A stretch of 64,000 nucleotides of DNA from the NCBI GenBank assembly GCA_964634005.1, contig CAZWKQ010000003.1:124001-188000 (forward strand). Reading direction: 5' to 3'. Under the pieces are notes generated by a model. That model was not told where the DNA came from, searched no databases, and saw only the letters and a program-made list of their open reading frames with translations. The position numbers and the translations under genes are program-made. Below, in pieces: positions 9,203 through 18,071 of this stretch (positions are counted from its first letter, which is position 1; each line of letters opens with the position of its first letter). The DNA comes from CAZWKQ01 sp964634005. Its GTDB lineage: Bacteria; Bacteroidota; Bacteroidia; Bacteroidales; JACABE01.

Positions 9203-9688
9203 TTAAAAACCTGTTATCTCGAGTTTCAACTTTCTTAATATATTATCAATGTATTCTTTACAGTTTTTGTCGCCTTCTTTTGGCGCCCATTCGGCAAAAT
9301 TTTTATCATCATTCGGATCATAAGGACCATCTTTGGTTTCGTATGAAACCGAACCTTTTTCAAGTGAAATTATACAATGCCAAGTTCTTTCGGGGATTTC
9401 TACTGCAATATTCCCTTCTTTTGCATCTAAAACAATATGGTCGGCAATATTGCCATAATCGTCAAATTCTACAACAACCATTCTACCTCTAAGTATAAAA
9501 AAAACTTCACGTTTATCGGGATTTTCGTGCTTATGAGGCTGAATATATGAATATGGTTCTATTGCATTTATTAATCGCTGAAATGGATCGCTCAGAACTT
9601 TATGAAAGTTGTAATTTTTTCTCTTTCTGGGACTTGATTGAGCCTGCTCAGAAATTGATTGAATTAGCTGCGAATCAATTTTTATCAT
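9203..9688 (-). CDS. WbuC-family cupin-fold metalloprotein
   Basis: A 161-aa cupin-fold protein related to WbuC. The cupin metal site is visible as HKHENPDKREVFFILRGR (two His and the Glu of motif 1) with a second His in RTWHCII. In other bacteria wbuC genes often sit in O-antigen clusters, but here it lies between ispF and hisS with no polysaccharide genes adjacent. Its start overlaps the end of ispF by 4 nt, so the two are translationally coupled. Function is not established. Confidence 0.8.
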   Translation of the reverse strand: MIKIDSQLIQSISEQAQSSPRKRKNYNFHKVLSDPFQRLINAIEPYSYIQPHKHENPDKREVFFILRGRMVVVEFDDYGNIADHIVLDAKEGNIAVEIPERTWHCIISLEKGSVSYETKDGPYDPNDDKNFAEWAPKEGDKNCKEYIDNILRKLKLEITGF

Positions 9689-10173
9689 AAAATTGATTTT
9701 TTTTGCAGAAGAACTACAGCATAAGCCGATACTCCTTCTTCTCTGCCTTCAAATCCCAACTTTTCGGTAGTTGTAGCTTTTATTGAGATATCTTCGTTGC
9801 TTATTCCTATTGTTTCAGAGAGTTTATCTTTCATTTCATCAATATAATCAGTTATTTTGGGTTTTTGAAGACAAACTGTCGAGTCGATATTTAAAATTTC
9901 ATACCCTTTATTTTTTATTAATTCAACCGTTTTTTTCAGCAGAATTTTACTGTCAATACCCTTAAATTCAGGTGATTTATCCGAGAAATGATAACCGATA
10001 TCTCTTAAGTTGGCTGCTCCAAGTAATGCATCGCATATAGCATGTATTAAAACATCAGCATCCGAATGACCTACGGCGCCTTTATAATGTGGTACCGGAA
10101 TACCGCCAAGCCAAAAAGGAACATTTTCCTTCAATTGATGAACATCGAAGCCAAAGCCGACGCGGATTTTCAT
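9685..10173 (-). CDS. ispF: 2-C-methyl-D-erythritol 2,4-cyclodiphosphate synthase
   Basis: A 162-aa enzyme of the MEP isoprenoid pathway. It cyclises CDP-ME-2-phosphate to ME-2,4-cyclodiphosphate and CMP in the cytoplasm as a homotrimer. Zinc ligands Asp10, His12 and His44 are present (FGFDVH and LIHAICDA), as is the ATTTEKLGF motif near the C-terminus. The start codon overlaps the porV stop by 1 nt and its stop overlaps wbuC by 4 nt, so it is embedded in a tightly packed operon. Confidence 0.96.
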   Translation of the reverse strand: MKIRVGFGFDVHQLKENVPFWLGGIPVPHYKGAVGHSDADVLIHAICDALLGAANLRDIGYHFSDKSPEFKGIDSKILLKKTVELIKNKGYEILNIDSTVCLQKPKITDYIDEMKDKLSETIGISNEDISIKATTTEKLGFEGREEGVSAYAVVLLQKKSIL

Positions 10174-11408
10174 TATTTCGTGGTTTGATTCTGTTGCTTA
10201 AAGGCATCAAAATCGAAAGTAAGCGTAAATCTGAGGGTATTTTGTAAAGGATTACGTTGCTCGGTAGGAATAAGATATGCAAAATCCAAACCGAAAACAT
10301 TGTACTTTAGCCCTGCTCCTAAGGTAAAATACTGACGGTTACCTTTGTACTTACTTTCGTGAAAATATCCGGCACGTATAGCAAACTGGTTATCGTACCA
10401 ATATTCGGTGCCAATAGAATAAGTAATTTCGCGAAGTTCTTCTTCAAAACCTCCCGGAGCATCGCTAAAAGACTGAAACAACCCTGTTACAATTCCTACG
10501 TTAGGATCTTTTCCGGCTAATATTATTCTTTTACCGTCAGGACCATATAAAGGATTATCCAAAGAATCTAAATCATAAACCGGAGGTGTAGGTACAAGAA
10601 GTTTATTAAAATCTAACAAAAACGAAACTTTGTTATAGTCGTCAATATTAAGAGTAAGTGCTGACCCGACTCTCAGATTTGTAGGTATAAAGTCTCTTTC
10701 GGTAGTTTCGGTATAAGAAATTTTGGCTCCAAGGTTTGATATATTTACACCAAAGGCCATATTTCCTTTCATATTGTCAATTTTAACAGGTTTTTGATAG
10801 TAAAATGCAACATCGGCAGCAATAGACTGACCGGCGTGAGATTCCTGTCCTCCTACAATCTGACCTTGAGTTAGGTTAGAATTTATATATCTGGCAGCAA
10901 TTGCACCTGAAAATACATCGGAAAGCTTACGCGAATAAGTCAAATCGAAAGCAAATTCGCTCGGGCGGTAATTTCCGAGAGAATTACCCACAACATCGGT
11001 AAAAGTTATGTCTCCTAATGAAAAATACAGCAAAGAAGCCCCTAAAGCACTTTGTTTATCGATTTTTTTATACCCCGAAACATAAGCAAGATTAATATCA
11101 TTAACTAATTCACGCAACCAAGGGCTGTAAGAAATTGAAATTCCCATATCTTTTTCGATAAAAGCATATTTTGCAGGATTCCAATGCATAGAGTGCACAT
11201 CGGGTGTTGATGCTACACCTGCATCGCCCATTGCACCTGAGCGGGCATCAGGTGCAATAAGTAAAAAAGGAACTGCTGTTGTAATAACCCTATCGCCCAA
11301 TTGTCCTAATAGTTGATCCCTTTTACTAACATTCTGTGCATTAAGACTTATGACACTTGTTAAAATTATTAATACTGAAAGTTTTATGGTTTTTGAAAAA
11401 ATATTCAT
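10173..11408 (-). CDS. porV: Type IX secretion outer-membrane protein PorV (LptO)
   Basis: A 411-aa outer-membrane beta-barrel of the PorV/LptO family. It begins with a signal peptide (basic MNIFSKTIK, a hydrophobic core, cleavage near NAQ). The mature part has the family start QLLGQLGDR followed by RSGAMGDAGVAS and HWNPAK. PorV is known to shuttle T9SS cargo from the SprA translocon to the PorU sortase, so its presence means T9SS secretion is expected in this organism. The subtilase at 34.3 kb is a probable client. It leads the operon containing ispF and wbuC, which has no obvious functional link to secretion. Confidence 0.95.
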   Translation of the reverse strand: MNIFSKTIKLSVLIILTSVISLNAQNVSKRDQLLGQLGDRVITTAVPFLLIAPDARSGAMGDAGVASTPDVHSMHWNPAKYAFIEKDMGISISYSPWLRELVNDINLAYVSGYKKIDKQSALGASLLYFSLGDITFTDVVGNSLGNYRPSEFAFDLTYSRKLSDVFSGAIAARYINSNLTQGQIVGGQESHAGQSIAADVAFYYQKPVKIDNMKGNMAFGVNISNLGAKISYTETTERDFIPTNLRVGSALTLNIDDYNKVSFLLDFNKLLVPTPPVYDLDSLDNPLYGPDGKRIILAGKDPNVGIVTGLFQSFSDAPGGFEEELREITYSIGTEYWYDNQFAIRAGYFHESKYKGNRQYFTLGAGLKYNVFGLDFAYLIPTEQRNPLQNTLRFTLTFDFDAFKQQNQTTK

Positions 11409-11532
11409 CTTGAAACGATTAATTATTGAATTTTTATGGAACTAAACTTATTTTATTTTTTTTATATTAAACTTAAATACAATAACTTAAATTGATATTT
11501 GTTAATTATTTTTATTCATTTTTTTGCGATTG

Positions 11533-11540
11533 CAAATATA
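11533..11540 (-). promoter_or_regulatory. -7 promoter element of porV
   Basis: The minus strand carries TATATTTG (11540 to 11533), an exact TAnnTTTG match followed by CA. The predicted transcript starts near 11529 and has a 5' leader of about 120 nt before the porV ATG. Confidence 0.55.
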
Positions 11541-11629
11541 ACGAATTGTATTAAATATTATTGCACCCCATAAATTAGGAAATCAAAATTTTAATAATAA
11601 CATTGGTTTACTTTTTAATAACTTATGAC

Positions 11630-11637
11630 TACCTTTG
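11630..11637 (+). promoter_or_regulatory. -7 promoter element of uvrA
   Basis: TACCTTTG is an exact -7 match followed by CA, with TTGG at 11603-11606 as a possible -33 element (24-nt spacing, slightly long). Transcription would begin near 11641. The TTG within this box (11635) opens the longest reading frame but lies upstream of the transcript start, so the ATG at 11665 is chosen for uvrA. Confidence 0.6.
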
Positions 11638-11664
11638 CACCCGTCAAAAAATTTGTTGAGCCGA

Positions 11665-14493
11665 ATGTCGTTTGAAGACGCTAAAAATCTGGAAATATAC
11701 GGTGCAAGAATGCATAATCTGAAAAATATTGATTTGGTAATTCCCCGAAATCAATTGATAGTCATTACCGGATTAAGTGGTAGCGGAAAATCTTCATTAG
11801 CTTTCGATACTATATACGCAGAAGGACAAAGACGATATATGGAAACTTTTTCGTCGTATGCTAGGCAGTTTATCGGCAATATGGAAAGACCTGACGTTGA
11901 CGAAATAAAAGGACTAAGCCCTGTGATATCAATTGAACAAAAGACAGCAAGCAAAAACCCACGCTCGACAGTAGGTACAATTACCGAAATTTATGACTTT
12001 TTGAGATTGTTGTTTGCCAAAGTTGCCGATGCTTACAGCTACTCTACCGGCAAAAAAATGGTAAAATACACCGAAAGCCAAATTGTTGAACAAATTTACA
12101 AGACTTATAAAGGTAAAACCATAACATTATTATCACCATTAATTAAAGGCAGAAAAGGACATTATCGAGAGTTATTTGAGCAAATAAGACGACAAGGCTT
12201 TTTGAAAGTACGCATTGACGGTACTGTTACAGAAATAAAATTCGGACTTCAACTTGACCGATATAAAATACACGATATAGAAGTTGTTGTTGACAAACTT
12301 AAAATAGTCAATGAGAATGAAAACAGAATTTTAAGCAGCGTTCAAACAGCATTTAAACTTGGAAAAGGGATGATGATGGCAATGGATAATGAAACCGAAA
12401 AAGTTCATTATTTCAGCAAAATGCTTATGTGTCCCGATACAGGTATAGCTTATCCCGAACCAGAGCCAAATACATTCTCATTCAATTCACCTTATGGAGC
12501 ATGCCCACGATGCAACGGGCTGGGGGAGATTTCGGAAATAGACCTTGATAAAATAATTCCCGATTTTAATAAAAGTATTAATCAAGGAGGTATAGCTCCT
12601 ATAGGGCCTTATAAAAACAATTGGATATTCAAACAAATTGAAGCCTTAGCATATAGATATAATTTCAAACTGGACGACCCTATAGGAGATATCTCGGAAG
12701 AGGCTTTAAATGCAATATTATACGGAACCGATGAAATACTTAAAATTAAAAATGATTTTGTAGGAGTAACATCAACTTATAACTTAAATTTTAGCGGTAT
12801 AATCAATTTTATTATAAATCAAAGTAACGAAAGCTCTTCGAAAGGAATACAAAAATGGGCAGATAATTTTACAAACAAAATAACATGTCACGAATGTTCG
12901 GGAAGTCGTTTGAAGAAAGAATCTTTGCAATTTAAAATCGGTGAAAAGAATATTGCACAACTTTCAGAAATGGACTTAGCCGAACTGCAACTTTGGATTA
13001 AGTCAATAAATAATTATTTAGATGACAGAAAACAAATAATAGCCGCAGAAATAGTTAAAGAATTAATTACCCGAATAGATTTTTTGCTTTCAGTTGGTAT
13101 TGATTATCTTTCATTGAATCGTTCATCAAAATCGCTGTCAGGAGGAGAATCGCAACGCATAAGATTAGCAACACAAATAGGGTCGAAGCTTGTGGGAGTT
13201 TTGTATATTCTTGACGAGCCGAGTATTGGTTTACATCAAAGAGATAATCAGAGATTAATTAATGCACTAAAAGAACTTAGGGATATTGGAAATTCGGTAA
13301 TAGTTGTAGAACACGACAAAGAAATGATACTCTCGTCGGATTATGTAATAGATATAGGACCGGGAGCAGGTATTAACGGTGGGAAAATTGTAGCTGCAGG
13401 CTCACCCGATAAAATGAAAGAGTGTGATACAATCACATGTAGGTATTTAAGTGGAAAGACCGCAATAGAAGTCCCGTCGAAAAGACGAAATCACAATGGT
13501 AAGTTTTTAGTTTTAAAAGGCGCTAGAGGAAATAATTTAAAAAATGTCAATCTCAAAATACCATTGGGAATGTTTATCTGCGTTACAGGTGTTTCGGGAA
13601 GCGGAAAATCAAGTTTGATAAATGATACATTACATCCGATATTGCAGAAACATTTTTACAGGGCTAATGCAACTCCGCTGCCTTACGAAAGTATCGACGG
13701 ATTAAAAAACATCGACAAAGTAATAGAAATCGACCAAACCCCAATAGGACGAACTCCTCGGTCAAATCCGGCTACCTACGTAGGTGTTTTTGATGATATC
13801 CGCAAATTATTTGCATCATTACCCGATTCGAAAATAAGGGGATATTTGCCGGGCAGATTTTCATTCAATGTAAAAGGCGGAAGATGCGAAACATGCGGAG
13901 GTGCAGGTATAAGAACAATAGAGATGAACTTTCTGCCCGATGTATATGTAGCTTGCGAAGAATGTGGCGGTAAAAGGTATAATCGCGAAACTCTCGAAAT
14001 ACGTTACAAAGGGAAGTCGATAAATGATGTTCTTAATATGGACATTAGTCAAGCCCTCACCTTTTTTGAAAATATTCCTTCAATTGTTCAGAAAATTAAA
14101 ACACTTAATGATGTTGGTTTAGGCTATTTAACTTTAGGACAACAATCTACTACATTATCAGGAGGAGAAGCTCAAAGAATTAAACTTGCTGCCGAACTTT
14201 CAAGAAAGGATTCGGGAAACACCTTATATATACTCGATGAACCCACTACCGGCTTACATTTTGAAGATATAAGAGTATTGCTTAACGTTCTCAATAAGCT
14301 TGTTGATAAAGGAAATACGGTTATCGTTATCGAACACAATCTTGATGTTATAAAAGTAGCCGATTATATTATTGATATCGGACCCGAAGGAGGTGCCAAG
14401 GGAGGAATGATTATTGCCGAAGGAACTCCTGAGGAAATTTGTAAAAAAAATATTGGTTATACTGCATATTATTTGAAAAATGAATTAGAATAA
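11665..14493 (+). CDS. uvrA: Excinuclease ABC subunit UvrA
   Basis: A 942-aa damage-recognition ATPase of nucleotide excision repair. Two ABC modules are seen, each with Walker A (GLSGSGKSS; GVSGSGKSS), signature (LSGGESQRIRLA; LSGGEAQRIKLA) and Walker B (YILDEPS; YILDEPT). The C-terminal zinc finger has both CxxC pairs (CETC and CEEC). The first zinc-binding site reads CPDTG...ACPRC, so the second cysteine of its first pair is Thr. The start at 11665 (MSFEDAKN) follows the promoter position; a TTG 30 nt upstream is rejected. uvrC is 1.7 kb downstream, but in a separate unit. Confidence 0.97.
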   Translation: MSFEDAKNLEIYGARMHNLKNIDLVIPRNQLIVITGLSGSGKSSLAFDTIYAEGQRRYMETFSSYARQFIGNMERPDVDEIKGLSPVISIEQKTASKNPRSTVGTITEIYDFLRLLFAKVADAYSYSTGKKMVKYTESQIVEQIYKTYKGKTITLLSPLIKGRKGHYRELFEQIRRQGFLKVRIDGTVTEIKFGLQLDRYKIHDIEVVVDKLKIVNENENRILSSVQTAFKLGKGMMMAMDNETEKVHYFSKMLMCPDTGIAYPEPEPNTFSFNSPYGACPRCNGLGEISEIDLDKIIPDFNKSINQGGIAPIGPYKNNWIFKQIEALAYRYNFKLDDPIGDISEEALNAILYGTDEILKIKNDFVGVTSTYNLNFSGIINFIINQSNESSSKGIQKWADNFTNKITCHECSGSRLKKESLQFKIGEKNIAQLSEMDLAELQLWIKSINNYLDDRKQIIAAEIVKELITRIDFLLSVGIDYLSLNRSSKSLSGGESQRIRLATQIGSKLVGVLYILDEPSIGLHQRDNQRLINALKELRDIGNSVIVVEHDKEMILSSDYVIDIGPGAGINGGKIVAAGSPDKMKECDTITCRYLSGKTAIEVPSKRRNHNGKFLVLKGARGNNLKNVNLKIPLGMFICVTGVSGSGKSSLINDTLHPILQKHFYRANATPLPYESIDGLKNIDKVIEIDQTPIGRTPRSNPATYVGVFDDIRKLFASLPDSKIRGYLPGRFSFNVKGGRCETCGGAGIRTIEMNFLPDVYVACEECGGKRYNRETLEIRYKGKSINDVLNMDISQALTFFENIPSIVQKIKTLNDVGLGYLTLGQQSTTLSGGEAQRIKLAAELSRKDSGNTLYILDEPTTGLHFEDIRVLLNVLNKLVDKGNTVIVIEHNLDVIKVADYIIDIGPEGGAKGGMIIAEGTPEEICKKNIGYTAYYLKNELE

Positions 14494-14618
14494 CTACTTA
14501 ATTTTACAATTTCTTTTAAACTAATGGTTTGCGTTTTTGTTGTTTTTTATAACTTTAAAGTGCTTAACAAAAGAAAAACAAGAATATTATATTAATTTCG
14601 CATATTAAAATTTAGTTT

Positions 14619-15674
14619 ATGAATTGGCATGAGATATTATTTTTTTCTCTTTTTAATCTTTTCATTTTTGCTGTACTTTTCTTGGATTTAAAAGTAATTG
14701 GTAAAAATAGCCATGTAATATCGTTCAAAGAGTCGCTCATTTGGTCAATAATCTGGATACTTTTTGCTTTAACTTTTTTTGTTCTTATAAAATATCATGG
14801 CGATTGGATACACGGAATTTCCGATTTAGAGAGGCTAAAAGAAGTAGTAAAACTTCACGATCATCCCATTCGTATTGATAATCTCGATTTTGAATCGGCA
14901 CTTCAAGTTTATCGAAATAATCTTGCTCTGGAATATTTAACAGGTTATCTTATCGAAAAAGCTCTTTCTGTTGATAATATCTTTGTAATGATAATGATAT
15001 TCATTGCTTTTGGAGTAAATCCAAAATATTATAAAAGAGTATTATTCTGGGGTATTATTGGAGCGGTAATAATGCGTTTTATTTTCATTTTCCTAAGCGC
15101 TGCTCTTATTCAAAAATTCTCATGGATATTATTGGTTTTTGGAGGATTACTGATTTTTACGGGTGTAAAAATGTTTATTACAAGAAATAAAAAAGAAAAA
15201 ATAGAACCCGAAAAACACCCTGTTGTAAAATTTGCTTCAAAATTTTTCTCGGTCTATCCACGTTACGTACGACACCATTTTTTTATTAAAAAAGACGGCA
15301 GAAATTATATGACTCCTCTATTTATTGTACTACTTGTTATAGAGTTTTCCGATGTAATATTTGCAGTTGACTCGGTACCGGCAATTTTTTCTATTACTAA
15401 AGACCCCTACATTGTTTATTTTTCAAATATTTTTGCAATTTTAGGTTTACGTTCTTTGTTTTTCCTTTTAAGCAACGTGATGAATAAGTTTAGATTCCTC
15501 AAACTCGGACTTTCAGTTTTACTCACATTTATTGGAGTTAAAATGATTTTACATACATGGTTAAAAGAAATTGGATTTACTACTGCCCATTCGCTTTATA
15601 TCATTTTATTTATTTTAACCGTCAGCATAGTTGCTTCAGTTTTAATACCTGAAAAAAAAGAAATAAATCATTAA
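14619..15674 (+). CDS. TerC-family membrane protein
   Basis: A 351-aa integral membrane protein of the TerC/Alx family, members of which are linked to metal (often manganese) efflux and to metalation of exported proteins. The conserved segments LTGYLIEKALSVDNIFVM and IEFSDVIFAVDSVPAIF, which carry the intramembrane acidic residues, are both present, along with about nine hydrophobic helices. A near-consensus -7 box (TAATTTCG, 14593-14600) precedes it. Substrate is not deducible. gldH begins 11 nt after the stop. Confidence 0.9.
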   Translation: MNWHEILFFSLFNLFIFAVLFLDLKVIGKNSHVISFKESLIWSIIWILFALTFFVLIKYHGDWIHGISDLERLKEVVKLHDHPIRIDNLDFESALQVYRNNLALEYLTGYLIEKALSVDNIFVMIMIFIAFGVNPKYYKRVLFWGIIGAVIMRFIFIFLSAALIQKFSWILLVFGGLLIFTGVKMFITRNKKEKIEPEKHPVVKFASKFFSVYPRYVRHHFFIKKDGRNYMTPLFIVLLVIEFSDVIFAVDSVPAIFSITKDPYIVYFSNIFAILGLRSLFFLLSNVMNKFRFLKLGLSVLLTFIGVKMILHTWLKEIGFTTAHSLYIILFILTVSIVASVLIPEKKEINH

Positions 15675-15685
15675 ATCGTATATAT

Positions 15686-16162
15686 ATGAAAAAAGTATTG
15701 CTTATATTGATTATTTCAACACTTTCAATTTCATGCAGCAAAAATAAGGTTTATGAAAAACGTTTTGAATTCGAAAAATATACATGGAACCGTTTTCTTC
15801 CGGTATATTTTGAATTTCCGATACATGATAATACATACAACTACAATATTTATTTAACTTCACGCCACATTACACAATACCCTTACGATAATTTAAAAGT
15901 AAATCTTACGATTTATTCCCCGTCGGGTGACGAACGAACAAGTATGCATGTTTTTCAGGTAAAGGATAAAGATGGAAAATTTTTAGGAGACGGAATGGGC
16001 GATTTGTGGGATTTAAAATTACTTGTGAAACAAAATATCAGTTTTAAAGATGCAGGGAATTATAAAATCCAAATAGATAATCTTATGGATTATTACGACA
16101 TAGTAGGTTTGATGAATATTGGGGTAATAGTCGAAAAATCACAAAAAATTACAAATGAATGA
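15686..16162 (+). CDS. gldH: Gliding-motility-type lipoprotein GldH
   Basis: A 158-aa lipoprotein with an N-terminal signal peptide ending in a lipobox (LSISC, Cys18). The mature part matches the Bacteroidota GldH family: RHITQYPYDNL, LGDGMGDLWDLK and a C-terminal beta-rich segment. GldH is required for gliding in Flavobacterium, but the gene is also widespread in non-gliding Bacteroidota, so gliding cannot be inferred. Its last 8 nt overlap the start of uvrC, so the two genes are coupled. Confidence 0.9.
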   Translation: MKKVLLILIISTLSISCSKNKVYEKRFEFEKYTWNRFLPVYFEFPIHDNTYNYNIYLTSRHITQYPYDNLKVNLTIYSPSGDERTSMHVFQVKDKDGKFLGDGMGDLWDLKLLVKQNISFKDAGNYKIQIDNLMDYYDIVGLMNIGVIVEKSQKITNE

Positions 16163-17975
16163 TAAAACCGGGGTAAAGCCTGATTTTAAATTAATCATTA
16201 AAACCCTCCCCGAGAAACCCGGTATTTATCAGTATTTCGACGAAAAAGGGAATATCATATACATAGGTAAGGCAAAAAATCTTAAGAAAAGAGTTGCTTC
16301 ATATTTCAATAAAGATACTTTCGATTACGGCAAAACCAAAGTAATGGTAAGCAAAATTGCCGATATCAAGTATATGGTTGTCGATAATGAGTGGGATGCT
16401 TTTTTGTTGGAAAATAATCTTATTAAGAAGTATCAACCTCGCTATAATGTGATGCTTAAAGATGATAAGACTTTTCCTTGGATTTGCATAAAAAATGAAC
16501 CTTTTCCCAGAATTTTTCACACACGACATATTATTCACGACGGCTCTGAGTATTTCGGACCTTATGCTTCAGTAAAACTAATGTACACACTTCTTGAGCT
16601 TATAAGAAAGCTTTATCCTATTAGAAATTGTAACCTTAATCTCTCAAAAAAGAATATTGAAGCAAAAAAATATAAAGTTTGCCTTGAATATCATATTAAA
16701 AACTGCAAAGGACCTTGCCAGGGCTTCCAAAGCGAAGACGAATACAATCAAACCATTGCTCAAATAAAAGATATCCTTAAAGGAAATATATCGAATGTTC
16801 TTAAACAACTTAAAGAGCTGATGATGAAGTTTGCCGAAGAAATGGAATTTGAGAAAGCCCAGGTAATAAAAGAAAAATACGAACACCTTGAAAACTACAA
16901 AAGTAAATCGACCATTGTAAACCCGTTAATTAGAGATGTGGACGTATTTTCAATAGTTGACGATGATGCAAGTGCTTTTGTAAACTACCTTAAAGTTATT
17001 GACGGTGCCATTGTTCAAACTCATACTGTTGAAATAAAAAAGAAACTAAACGAAACATCAAAAGAGTTATTACTGATATCCGTAGTTGAATTATACAATA
17101 GATTCAAAAGCAATGCTAAAGAAATAATTTTGCCGTTTGCAGTTGATTTCCCCATAAAAAATATAAAAATAACCATACCAAAAAGAGGTGATAAAAAACA
17201 ACTCCTTGAACTTTCGGAGAGAAATGCCAAACACTATAAACTCGAACAATTAAAACGACAAGAGTTGGTCGATCCCGAAAGACATACTAACAGAATTCTG
17301 CAACAAATGATGAAAGATTTGAAACTGAACGTTATTCCATATCATATCGAATGTTTTGATAATTCAAATATTCAAGGAGCTCATCCGGTAGCTGCCATGG
17401 TTGTATTCAAAAATGCACGTCCTGATAAAAGCGAGTACAGACATTTTAATATCAAAACAGTCGAAGGACCTGACGATTACGCTTCTATGGAAGAAGTAAT
17501 TTTCAGAAGATACAAAAGAATGATAGAAGAAAAGAAAGACTTACCGCAACTGATAATAGTCGATGGAGGTAAGGGACAACTCAGTTCAGCACTGAAAAGC
17601 CTCGAGAAGCTATCATTAAGAGGCAAAATAGGTATTATCGGTATAGCAAAAAAACTTGAAGAAATTTATTTCCCCGAAGATTCAATCCCAATATACATTG
17701 ATAAAAAATTAGAAACATTAAAATTGATACAACAAATCAGAAATGAGGCCCATCGTTTCGGAATTACCCACCATAGAAAAAAACGCGAAAAAGCAACAAT
17801 AAAATCTGTACTTACCGAAATAGATGGAATAGGGTTTAATACGGCTCAGGCTTTGCTTCGCAAATTTAAATCGGTAAAAAATATCCAAAAAGCAAGCCTG
17901 GAAGAAATTAAACAGGTAATAGGAAAATCTAAAGCAACTATAATAAAAAGCTATTTTGAAAAAAATAACTTGTAA
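16155..17975 (+). CDS. uvrC: Excinuclease ABC subunit UvrC
   Basis: A 606-aa dual-incision nuclease of nucleotide excision repair. Order of domains: GIY-YIG nuclease (GIYQYFDE...IIYIGKAKNL, about residues 20-40), a cysteine-containing linker (CLEYHIKNCKGPC), UVR motif (about 210-245), the C-terminal RNase H-like endonuclease domain (IECFDNSNIQG, VDGGKGQL), and a terminal helix-hairpin-helix region. Full length. The start overlaps the end of gldH by 8 nt. Confidence 0.97.
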   Translation: MNDKTGVKPDFKLIIKTLPEKPGIYQYFDEKGNIIYIGKAKNLKKRVASYFNKDTFDYGKTKVMVSKIADIKYMVVDNEWDAFLLENNLIKKYQPRYNVMLKDDKTFPWICIKNEPFPRIFHTRHIIHDGSEYFGPYASVKLMYTLLELIRKLYPIRNCNLNLSKKNIEAKKYKVCLEYHIKNCKGPCQGFQSEDEYNQTIAQIKDILKGNISNVLKQLKELMMKFAEEMEFEKAQVIKEKYEHLENYKSKSTIVNPLIRDVDVFSIVDDDASAFVNYLKVIDGAIVQTHTVEIKKKLNETSKELLLISVVELYNRFKSNAKEIILPFAVDFPIKNIKITIPKRGDKKQLLELSERNAKHYKLEQLKRQELVDPERHTNRILQQMMKDLKLNVIPYHIECFDNSNIQGAHPVAAMVVFKNARPDKSEYRHFNIKTVEGPDDYASMEEVIFRRYKRMIEEKKDLPQLIIVDGGKGQLSSALKSLEKLSLRGKIGIIGIAKKLEEIYFPEDSIPIYIDKKLETLKLIQQIRNEAHRFGITHHRKKREKATIKSVLTEIDGIGFNTAQALLRKFKSVKNIQKASLEEIKQVIGKSKATIIKSYFEKNNL

Positions 17976-18033
17976 ATCAATAAACGATAAAAAATTAAAT
18001 CGGGTAAATTAAATAAATAATCTGAAAAATCTC

Positions 18034-18041
18034 TACTTTTG
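18034..18041 (+). promoter_or_regulatory. -7 promoter element of purB
   Basis: TACTTTTG matches TAnnTTTG exactly. The predicted transcription start near 18045 gives purB a leader of about 27 nt. Confidence 0.55.
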
Positions 18042-18071
18042 TAAAAAAAACGAAAATCTAGCAATAAATAA

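Noticed and set aside
9203..9688. WbuC cupin as a sign of an O-antigen gene cluster
   Set aside because: No polysaccharide synthesis genes are adjacent; the neighbours are ispF, porV and hisS.
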